A stretch of 8,393 nt of DNA from Candidatus Baldrarchaeota archaeon (GTDB taxonomy: Archaea; Asgardarchaeota; Baldrarchaeia; Baldrarchaeales; DXJG01): contig JAUQZC010000025.1 in the NCBI GenBank assembly GCA_030587435.1, positions 1 through 8,393 on the forward strand, written 5' to 3'. The notes beneath the pieces are model-generated. The model worked only from the letters and a program-made list of their open reading frames with translations. It was not told the origin of the DNA and did no database searches. A program made the position numbers and the translations under genes. Each line of letters starts with the position of its first letter. Position 1 is the first letter of the stretch. This document shows, piece by piece, positions 1 through 6,446 of the stretch.

Positions 1-3000
1 AAGGTCCTTCAACCTTTATTATTAACGGATATTCCCCATGCGGGACGTATCCTATTTCTACTTCCACAACATAGGAATTCTCCCCTGCTTTTTTCCCGAT
101 AAACGTTTCGCCTGCAAAAGTAACTGTTACATTTGCATTTGTCACTGGATAATAATATTCGTCGTAAACTCTTATTCTTACTCCAATCGTATAACCTTGC
201 TCAATAGAGTCAGGTAAGGAAACATCTACGATTATCTTACCTAAAACTGTTATTAACTCGCTGAATTCATGCGTACCATAATACGAGTCCTCTATAATTA
301 TCGTGAAATTATAGTATCCAGCGCGCAGATGTGTGGCGGTAAAGATAAGGCTGTATGTTCCGTTTTCAAATGAAGTAAAACTACTAACCCTTAAAACTGT
401 TCCATTTTGCTCAAGGACACTTATTACACTACTTTTAGAAACTGGGTCTCCAAAAATATTTCTAATTTTCACGGTAGCCCTGATGGATCCGTCTTGAACC
501 ACAGTGGTGTTACTAAGTGATATCGTGATGTTTGGTCGATAGAACATGTTTATATTTATATATTTTTCAACGAATAGATCATATGTAAGGAAACAAACAT
601 CTTTACTTGGAAGTTCAAAGAAGTCTCCAATACTAACTGAGGAAATCATCTTAAATGGATATTCTAGGACCTCCATGCTATCTCTAGCAAGAGAGTATAT
701 AACAATTTCATCGGAAAGAACATATAGTAAATCTTCATACTCATCTTCATCAAATTTATCCAGAAACACTGCAATGGGTTCACTTGGAAGGAAGGGCTTT
801 TTATCAAAAAGTTGTTCATCGGTAGCTAGACTGATTATGATGAGCGAATTATCGTATAGAAGAAAGGCAAGTTCTTTGATGCCATCGAACTGGTAATCAA
901 CCGGAATTAGCCCCGTTACATAAGGTATAGTGTCTTCTTTTAAAAGGTTGCCGCTACTTGCATCTAAAAGAAAAATTCTATCTGAATTTTCACTTACGAT
1001 GAATGCTATCTGAAGGGAGTCAACTGCAGTAAAATAGTCAACAAAAACAAAAACCTTGTGCAATTTTCCTTCTAACGTTCGGCTAAAGGAATACATGGCG
1101 GTAGGTTCTTGTCCACCGGTGTAAACAGTTAAATTAATGGTAAAGGTTGAAGAATCATAGGACACTGCAACAACGTCCATAAACGCGTCTCCTGTAAGAT
1201 TAAACGCCCCCAGATAAACGATCTTTGAAACTTCTTTTTCCATTAAGGTCAGATTTGTTACTGCATCATATGCAATGATTTTATCGTGCGCATCATTTAG
1301 ACGTAAACTAAATATTAGGTCGTCATATCCGTCACCGTTGATGTCACCAAACGCAAAATTAGAAATTTCATCGCCGAAGACATATTTTCTCGCTAATTTT
1401 AGTGATTGCCCATCATAAATTCTAATTTGCGATTGTGAACTTGTATTATTGTAATAATAAATTAAAATGTCGTCGCTTGCTCCAACTAGCATATTTGCAA
1501 CATACGTTTCCACGGAGCTTACGTTACATGTTTTCGCGTTTACATCGACCCATGTATCAAGTATGTTGGCACTATTATTGCCCCATATGATTTCAGCGTG
1601 AGTTGAAACACCAACAACCACATCATCGTATTGATCTTCATCTATTTTACCCACATCAATTGGATGGTCACTATCTATGGAGGGAATGGCCAAAGCGACT
1701 TTCTGGATTTTTCTTCGAAACAGTAGTTGACTATAAACTTGAAACTTAAACATAGAACCATTATTATCGTAGATTGCCACATTATCATAGCTATCGGTTA
1801 CGTTAATTTTGAAACTATATGTTCCAGCCTTTAAATTTGAAATATAAGCCACATACGTATCACTCATGTGAGACTCTTGCACCATAATTACAGTTCCCTG
1901 TCCTAGAGAAGCGCCGCTAAGACTGGTAACATTATATGTTAAAATTGGATTGCTAAAATCTGTTTCATCTACAACCTTTACTGAAACTGCTACATAACCG
2001 TCTTCAACGGTCGGTCTAAGAGGATAGATTCTTAGATCGCTAAGGCGCGGAGCAAATGAATCTGACTTATAAACATAAAGATAGCTAGTTGTTAAAACGA
2101 AAAGATCCGGCAAACCAGTATCATATTGCAATATTTCGAATCCGCAGATAAACGTTGGTTCACTTATCTTCCTGAAAATAGCGGGAATTGCTTCATCGCC
2201 TTTCATTCCTTTAACCATAAATATGACGTCGCTATCACTAATAACGAAATCTTCCACGTCATCTCTCGTAATTTTCCCCGTGACAATATATTCAGGAGCA
2301 TTCGAAAACAAAACAGTTTTCCATGTAAGATCATTCACATCTGGGTCATAAATTACGAACCCGTTTGATGTAGGAATTATTATCTCCGTTGAACTATCTC
2401 CATCTAAATCAGCTGTTTCCGGCTCTAAATACGGGTAAAAATATACTCTTGCTGAGTAGCTGAGCGGTGTAAGCGTAGTTGCATTGTAAATTGTCATCAT
2501 GATAGGAGGCTCATATGAGGTAAAGACGAGTAAAGCATCATAATACCATGAAGCATTGCTTATAGTAGTTATCCTATAGAGGTCAGAAATAGTTTGGTTT
2601 ACAACACGTTGAAATGCACAATTATATACAACCAATGAGCCATTAGCAAAGGCAATCGCAATTTCTAGCCCAGTATCACTTGAAAAGTTACCTACAGCTG
2701 CGTCTAAAGCAAGGGACAAGTCAGACAAAGTTAAATTAACTGAAATAGCCTCGCTAATTCCAGGAGTACCATTAATAACAACAAAAAGCCGAGAAGCGCT
2801 TTTCATTGCAAGAAGCATAACTGCATCAGAGTATCCGTTTGAATCTAAATCAGCTACTTCAAAAACCTCAACATTCACGATTTCTTCTGTGATATCCAAG
2901 TTGATGAGGTTAATAGTTTCACCGTTTCCATCTATGATTGCTATGAAGCCTGTACGATTAATGGTTATAACTTCATCTAAAACATCTGAGTCGAAGTTTC

Positions 3001-3382
3001 CACGGTCGATTGCTAAACCGTTATATGCGTATGAGCCTTTTGTGTCATTATTGATCGCATAGGTTTTTCGGTTAAAAATATCGTAAAAGTATATTCTGCC
3101 ATCTTCGTGTGCTATTGAAGCGATATCTGGACCCTCATATTCATTAAAGTTACCAAACACGCGGTAAAATGAATTAACAATTTGAATTCGTTCCCTTGTA
3201 AGATTTTCAAGTGGCTGCTTGATATCTGATACTCCGACACTATTTCCAAAAGCTGGCGAAGTTTTTTCATTATCGATTGAAACTTTATGCTCATGATTTA
3301 CCTGCTGCATAGCGGCAACATTCATTAATGGTAAAAATGCAATAGTTAAAATCGCTAAGACAAAGAACGCTTTTTTCGTCAA
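1..3382 (-). CDS. Large secreted FG-GAP/beta-propeller and Ig-repeat surface protein (C terminus beyond the left edge)
   Basis: Reading the minus strand from the TTG at 3382 gives 1127 codons with no stop, ending mid-codon at the window edge. Residues 1-24 form a Sec signal peptide (basic MTKK, a hydrophobic stretch, then a small-residue site after NVAA). About 60-440 and 545-945 hold FG-GAP/VCBS-like repeats with Asp-rich loops followed by hydrophobic strands: near 129 (NFDSDVLDEV), 178 (DLDSNGYSD), 325 (DLDGDSSTE), 581 (DEDQYDD), 680 (DINGDGYDD) and 878 (DEDEYED). Such loops bind calcium in integrin-type propellers. An Ig-like domain lies at about 440-545, and two more in tandem from about 950 to the edge. 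There are many Asn-X-Ser/Thr sequons and few cysteines. The inference is an extracellular, probably glycosylated adhesion or surface-layer-associated protein. No enzyme motif was seen, and the ligand is unknown. The gene has its own upstream region and is not tightly linked to the synthetase gene. The reading frame is certain; the function is a family-level guess. Confidence 0.88.
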   Translation of the reverse strand, partial: MTKKAFFVLAILTIAFLPLMNVAAMQQVNHEHKVSIDNEKTSPAFGNSVGVSDIKQPLENLTRERIQIVNSFYRVFGNFNEYEGPDIASIAHEDGRIYFYDIFNRKTYAINNDTKGSYAYNGLAIDRGNFDSDVLDEVITINRTGFIAIIDGNGETINLINLDITEEIVNVEVFEVADLDSNGYSDAVMLLAMKSASRLFVVINGTPGISEAISVNLTLSDLSLALDAAVGNFSSDTGLEIAIAFANGSLVVYNCAFQRVVNQTISDLYRITTISNASWYYDALLVFTSYEPPIMMTIYNATTLTPLSYSARVYFYPYLEPETADLDGDSSTEIIIPTSNGFVIYDPDVNDLTWKTVLFSNAPEYIVTGKITRDDVEDFVISDSDVIFMVKGMKGDEAIPAIFRKISEPTFICGFEILQYDTGLPDLFVLTTSYLYVYKSDSFAPRLSDLRIYPLRPTVEDGYVAVSVKVVDETDFSNPILTYNVTSLSGASLGQGTVIMVQESHMSDTYVAYISNLKAGTYSFKINVTDSYDNVAIYDNNGSMFKFQVYSQLLFRRKIQKVALAIPSIDSDHPIDVGKIDEDQYDDVVVGVSTHAEIIWGNNSANILDTWVDVNAKTCNVSSVETYVANMLVGASDDILIYYYNNTSSQSQIRIYDGQSLKLARKYVFGDEISNFAFGDINGDGYDDLIFSLRLNDAHDKIIAYDAVTNLTLMEKEVSKIVYLGAFNLTGDAFMDVVAVSYDSSTFTINLTVYTGGQEPTAMYSFSRTLEGKLHKVFVFVDYFTAVDSLQIAFIVSENSDRIFLLDASSGNLLKEDTIPYVTGLIPVDYQFDGIKELAFLLYDNSLIIISLATDEQLFDKKPFLPSEPIAVFLDKFDEDEYEDLLYVLSDEIVIYSLARDSMEVLEYPFKMISSVSIGDFFELPSKDVCFLTYDLFVEKYININMFYRPNITISLSNTTVVQDGSIRATVKIRNIFGDPVSKSSVISVLEQNGTVLRVSSFTSFENGTYSLIFTATHLRAGYYNFTIIIEDSYYGTHEFSELITVLGKIIVDVSLPDSIEQGYTIGVRIRVYDEYYYPVTNANVTVTFAGETFIGKKAGENSYVVEVEIGYVPHGEYPLIIKVEGP

Positions 3383-3389
3383 GGGGGTA

Positions 3390-3396
3390 ACCTCAC
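3390..3396 (-). promoter_or_regulatory. Ribosome binding site that sets the TTG start of the large surface protein
   Basis: The minus strand reads GTGAGGT here, seven bases before the TTG at 3382. This good Shine-Dalgarno match, followed directly by a clean signal peptide, decides the start. The nearby ATG (3397) and GTG (3396) are out of frame with the protein, and the ATG meets a stop at once. Confidence 0.65.
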
Positions 3397-3420
3397 ATAG
3401 CAGATATTGTTGTAATATAG

Positions 3421-3455
3421 ACTATAATTTACATACAATATTATAATATTTACGT
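3421..3455 (-). promoter_or_regulatory. Probable promoter (AT-rich, TATA-like) of the large surface protein gene
   Basis: This is the most AT-rich stretch upstream of the TTG start. On the minus strand it contains GTAAATATTATAATATT and, closer to the gene, TAAATTATAG; either could act as an archaeal TATA box. A box centred near 3444 would put transcription start near 3418 and leave a leader of about 35 bases carrying the ribosome binding site. No convincing purine-rich BRE could be fixed, so the exact box is uncertain. Confidence 0.3.
3437..3450. repeat. Perfect 14-base palindrome in the presumed promoter
   Basis: AATATTATAATATT reads the same on both strands and lies 55-68 bases before the start codon, within or next to the likely TATA element. 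It could be a dimeric regulator site, or a chance product of AT-rich sequence. Confidence 0.4.
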
Positions 3456-3484
3456 TGAATTACAAAACAAGGCACTCAACTCAC

Positions 3485-3501
3485 TTTAAACAATGTTTAA
3501 A
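3485..3501. repeat. Inverted repeat TTTAAAC-AAT-GTTTAAA upstream of the surface protein gene
   Basis: Two perfect 7-base arms are separated by 3 bases. The right arm overlaps a further palindrome (GTTTAAAC at 3495-3502), followed by AAACGTTT at 3499-3506. The site lies about 100-120 bases upstream of the TTG start, beyond the presumed promoter, where an archaeal activator or upstream operator could bind. A role is inferred only from position and symmetry. Confidence 0.35.
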
Positions 3502-3611
3502 CGTTTTAGACTAAACAATTAGAAACAAATTTATTTGGCTCAGCATGTTTCGGTAATTTTTTAATTTTCTACCTTAAAATCTACTCCAAAACCTAGAAAC
3601 TACTAAGAATG

Positions 3612-3632
3612 TGAAGTATAATCATTACTTCA
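3612..3632 (-). terminator. Weak hairpin behind the synthetase gene, possible terminator
   Basis: TGAAGTA and TACTTCA form a 7-base stem with a 7-base loop, starting 26 bases after the stop codon of the acyl-CoA synthetase. A T-rich stretch follows on the minus strand, but there is no clean U run. The stem is AT-rich and weak. Archaeal termination relies more on T-rich tracts than on hairpins, so this is tentative. Confidence 0.25.
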
Positions 3633-3657
3633 AGGTTTCTATAGAATAAAATTCAAT

Positions 3658-5094
3658 TTAGAAGTTATTTAACATTTTTGTCGATCTTATTTTCGTATAA
3701 TAATGCACAAGAGTTGCAGAGGCTCTTGCACCGCTCTCCGGGTCAAAGAAAACAGGTATACCAGCATTCTCCAATTCAAAAACTTCCTTCGGCTTTTTTA
3801 TTAACGGAGAATTTAAGACCGCCACTATTTGTTTTTTATATTCTTTAACAGCTTCTATCATCTCTTGCGCAGGGACTCTTATCTCAGGCTGAAAAGAAGG
3901 TGAATAAATAGCCAAAAGAAGATCAACATTATCATCCATCAAGACTTTCCTCACAGTTTCACCGTAAAGTTCAGGCGTTGCATATCCAAACCCTAAAATA
4001 TCCACAGGATTCGTTATCGGTATGGGAAACGGCAAAAGACTTTGTATCCCTTCTATTGTTTCTTTCGACAGTTTTGCCAATTTACATCCACGTGTTTCCA
4101 ATATGTCTGTTGCAACTATGCTGGGTCCAGCTGTATGAGTTATTATCGCTACGCGACTACCTTTTGGAGGATATTTAGCTACGGATAAAGCTTTTGCAGC
4201 TTCTATTAATTCTCTTATGCTTTGAACCTCTATGATGCCTGCTTGTTTAAAAGCCGCACTATATAGTTCAGCTTTCCCAGCTAAAGACCCGGTGTGGCTT
4301 TTAACACCTTTAACGCCAGTTTCCGTTCTACCTGCTTTATACACGAGTATAGGTTTAACCTTAGTAACCTGCTTTGCAACTTCATACATTCTTCTAGCAT
4401 CTTCGGTTCCTTCCAAAAATATCCCAATTACCTTTGTTTCAGGATCCTTGTAAAAATATTGAATGTAATCTGCAAAATCCATGTTACATCTATTTCCTAT
4501 ACTTACAAATTTTGCAATTCCAGCACCTAAATCAACGGCATGGTATAGAAGAGTTCCAGTTATGCCTCCACTTTGACTAATCAAAGAAATATTTCCTGGC
4601 TTAGCTTTTACAAAGCTGGGGAAAAATGTTGCATTTAAACCTGTTTTTATGTTTGCTGCTCCAAGGCAATTTGGTCCAACAACACAAATACCGTGCTTTT
4701 CGGCAATTTCCTTTAACTGTTTTTCAAGCGTTTCTCCGTATTCACCGATTTCTTTAAAACCAGAAGAAATTATGATTACAGCCTTTATATTCTTCTTTGC
4801 ACATTCCCTTAATATGTCTGGAACTTTTGGGGCAGAAACAGCTATAATGGCTAAATCCACAGAATTTTTTATCTCATCCAAGCTATTGTAAACTTTTACC
4901 CCCATTAACTCCTTCAATTTTGGATGAATAGGGTAAATTTTTCCTTGATAACCGTCCATTAGCAGTGCTTTAAGACATTGATAACCCAGTTTCCTAGGAT
5001 CGCTGGAAACACCTATTATAGCAACAGACCTAGGGTTAAACACCTTCTCAAGATTAACTATTTTTTCTTCTCCCCTCATTCTATTCAAACTCAC
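3658..5094 (-). CDS. NDP-forming acyl-CoA synthetase, alpha subunit (CoA-binding and ligase domains, no ATP-grasp)
   Basis: This is a cytosolic enzyme subunit. The family converts an acyl-CoA plus ADP and phosphate into the free acid, CoA and ATP, or runs in reverse, through a phosphohistidine. Counting from the GTG at 5094, the CoA-binding Rossmann domain spans about 14-145 (LEKVFNPRSVAIIGVSS, GPNCLG at 140). Succinyl-CoA-ligase-like flavodoxin domains follow, with SQSGG at 173. KSHTGSLAG carries the predicted phosphorylated His267, and a second ligase-like domain runs from about 313 to the end. At 478 residues it matches a stand-alone archaeal alpha chain; the ATP-grasp beta chain needed for catalysis is not in the window. 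The ITHTAGPS loop at 318 differs from the ITNAGGPG-like form I associate with acetyl-CoA synthetases, so the substrate is open. The start is uncertain: GTG 5094, ATG 5079, or conceivably an ATA at 5061. A 129-base gap separates it from the upstream permease, so it probably has its own promoter. Confidence 0.9.
   Translation of the reverse strand: MSLNRMRGEEKIVNLEKVFNPRSVAIIGVSSDPRKLGYQCLKALLMDGYQGKIYPIHPKLKELMGVKVYNSLDEIKNSVDLAIIAVSAPKVPDILRECAKKNIKAVIIISSGFKEIGEYGETLEKQLKEIAEKHGICVVGPNCLGAANIKTGLNATFFPSFVKAKPGNISLISQSGGITGTLLYHAVDLGAGIAKFVSIGNRCNMDFADYIQYFYKDPETKVIGIFLEGTEDARRMYEVAKQVTKVKPILVYKAGRTETGVKGVKSHTGSLAGKAELYSAAFKQAGIIEVQSIRELIEAAKALSVAKYPPKGSRVAIITHTAGPSIVATDILETRGCKLAKLSKETIEGIQSLLPFPIPITNPVDILGFGYATPELYGETVRKVLMDDNVDLLLAIYSPSFQPEIRVPAQEMIEAVKEYKKQIVAVLNSPLIKKPKEVFELENAGIPVFFDPESGARASATLVHYYTKIRSTKMLNNF
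5070..5077 (-). promoter_or_regulatory. Strong Shine-Dalgarno-like GAGGGGAG inside the annotated synthetase N terminus
   Basis: The best ribosome binding sequence near this gene overlaps the ATG at 5079 rather than preceding it. Eight bases downstream, in frame, is an ATA codon at 5061-5059, just before the conserved VNLEKVFNP start of the family. It therefore competes with the GTG at 5094 and the ATG at 5079 as the start signal. Confidence 0.35.
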
Positions 5095-5223
5095 TTACAT
5101 GTTCTTTACTAGATGTTATTGTAAAGTATTGATAAAAATTATGCTAATTGTAACCCTGAATCCTTGGTCAGCTGTGCTAAAGGATAATTTGTGCATTTGT
5201 GACGAAGCCTTTGTTTCTATATT
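5095..5223 (-). promoter_or_regulatory. Intergenic spacer with a possible TATA-box promoter for the synthetase
   Basis: These 129 bases hold no gene. On the minus strand AATTTTTATC at 5131-5140 resembles an archaeal TATA box. Transcription would then begin near 5106-5110, giving a very short leader before the GTG at 5094 and suggesting separate transcription from the ABC operon. No clear hairpin follows the permease stop codon. Confidence 0.3.
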
Positions 5224-6435
5224 TTATTCGTGTCTTAACGCTGCTACTGGGTCTAGTTTTGACGCTCTCCAAGCAGGGTAAAGCCCAGCAATTATGCTTA
5301 AACCTACGCTGAGAAACCACGTTGAGGCAAAACTTTCAACCGTAAAAATGGGTTTTATAATAGATGCATATTCAGGTGATATAATTAACATAAGAATGCG
5401 GGCAAGTACTACTCCGAAAACTAAACCTAACGTTCCTCCAATCATACCTATTATGGCAGCTTCATTTAAGAAAAGAACAAGAATATCCTTTTCTTTAAAC
5501 CCTATAGATTTAAGTACACCTATTTCCCTTATTCTCTCAAGAACAGAGGTCCAAAGGGTTGTAATAATCCCAATTGAAGCAACAAGAAGCGAAACAGTAG
5601 CTATGTTACCTACGAAGAAAGAAATAGCATCACTAACCTGATTAATTACTTCAACAATGGTTTGTGGCGAAAGAACATTTACATCGTACATATCTTTTAG
5701 CTTATCCATGATTTCTTCGTTCAAAGATGGATCAGACGTTATTATATATAATCCGTCATACTTGTTGTGTCGATTGAAAAAGGAGTTAGCTGCTTGCAGT
5801 GAAATGAAAACCATCTGGTCTACAGGTATTAAACCACTACCTATATATTTTAACACTCCTCGAACAATGAAACTTTTCTCATACACAACTTGTTTTCCTT
5901 CAACAGTAGCACTATATTTTAATTTCACTGTTTGGCCAACAGTTGCAAAAGTTTCTCCACCTGAGCCGTGAGCAACTATGTTTCCTAATACAATTCCCAA
6001 GCTGTCCATGTAAGATACAAGACTCCCTTCCTCTAATTCAAGAGTCGGAAATATTAAATGAAGCTTAGAATGATCCACCCCTAATACAACTACTGATTGA
6101 CTTTCCCCTCTAGACTCTATACGAACCATTGATTGTATAAACGGAATAACGTCAGTTACACCTTCAATATAAGAAACTTCCTTAACGATGTTATCATCGA
6201 TTTCAAAATCTGTTCCTCGAGGAGTCATAATCACTAAATTTGCACCCAAATTTGAAAATTGCTGGTCAATATAAGCTAATGTTCCCGTGCTAATTCCATC
6301 AACTGCAACAAGAAGACCACTACCAACAAGCACCATAAGAATAGTTAAAATAGAACGCAACTTACGTTCCCTAAGCGCTTCAAATGAAAGAGGTAGAAGA
6401 GAAAGATATTTCTCGACGCTCACCGTGATCACCAT
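5224..6435 (-). CDS. MacB/FtsX-type ABC transporter permease
   Basis: This 403-residue integral membrane protein has the usual four-helix layout of the family. One helix lies at about 28-50, after the basic LRERKLRS segment. An extracellular MacB_PCD-like domain runs from about 50 to 270. Three more helices lie at about 272-295, 318-348 and 370-390. The FtsX core is clear: the cytoplasmic coupling segment ERIREIGVLKSIGFKEKDIL (300-319) and the terminal GLYPAWRASKLDPVAALRHE. Members do not form classical import pores; they couple ATP hydrolysis in the cytoplasm to movement of the outer domain for export or for driving surface proteins. It has no fused ATPase, and its partner is the ATPase gene two positions upstream. 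The ATG start is nine bases after the preceding gene, with AGGAT (6442-6446) overlapping that gene's TAG stop. The substrate cannot be read from the sequence. Confidence 0.93.
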   Translation of the reverse strand: MVITVSVEKYLSLLPLSFEALRERKLRSILTILMVLVGSGLLVAVDGISTGTLAYIDQQFSNLGANLVIMTPRGTDFEIDDNIVKEVSYIEGVTDVIPFIQSMVRIESRGESQSVVVLGVDHSKLHLIFPTLELEEGSLVSYMDSLGIVLGNIVAHGSGGETFATVGQTVKLKYSATVEGKQVVYEKSFIVRGVLKYIGSGLIPVDQMVFISLQAANSFFNRHNKYDGLYIITSDPSLNEEIMDKLKDMYDVNVLSPQTIVEVINQVSDAISFFVGNIATVSLLVASIGIITTLWTSVLERIREIGVLKSIGFKEKDILVLFLNEAAIIGMIGGTLGLVFGVVLARILMLIISPEYASIIKPIFTVESFASTWFLSVGLSIIAGLYPAWRASKLDPVAALRHE

Positions 6436-6441
6436 ACGGAT

Positions 6442-6446
6442 ATCCT
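6442..6446 (-). promoter_or_regulatory. Ribosome binding site of the permease overlapping the upstream stop codon
   Basis: AGGAT ends six bases before the permease ATG at 6435 and shares bases with the TAG stop at 6447-6445 of the preceding gene. This supports the ATG start and suggests translational coupling within the operon. Confidence 0.6.

Noticed and set aside
546..896. Plus-strand reading frame of 116 codons
   Set aside because: It lies opposite the continuous minus-strand surface protein frame, has low-complexity Ser/Arg-rich content, no ribosome binding site and no recognisable domain.
2126..2368. Plus-strand reading frame of 80 codons
   Set aside because: It is antisense to the large surface protein and shows no family resemblance; a by-product of AT-rich composition.
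3112..3294. Minus-strand 60-codon frame starting with ATG near the 5' end of the large gene
   Set aside because: It is out of frame with the 1127-codon protein, which has a signal peptide, ribosome binding site and domains; the short frame has none of these.
3383..3657. A possible small RNA or tRNA gene in the intergenic region
   Set aside because: No cloverleaf, no conserved tRNA arms and no stable GC-rich stem were seen; only AT-rich inverted repeats.
3978..4891. Several plus-strand frames of 66-80 codons opposite the synthetase
   Set aside because: They are antisense shadows of a well-conserved enzyme gene, without start signals or recognisable products.
5099..5281. Plus-strand 60-codon frame spanning the spacer and the permease end
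   Set aside because: It overlaps the conserved C terminus of the permease on the opposite strand, has no ribosome binding site and resembles no family.
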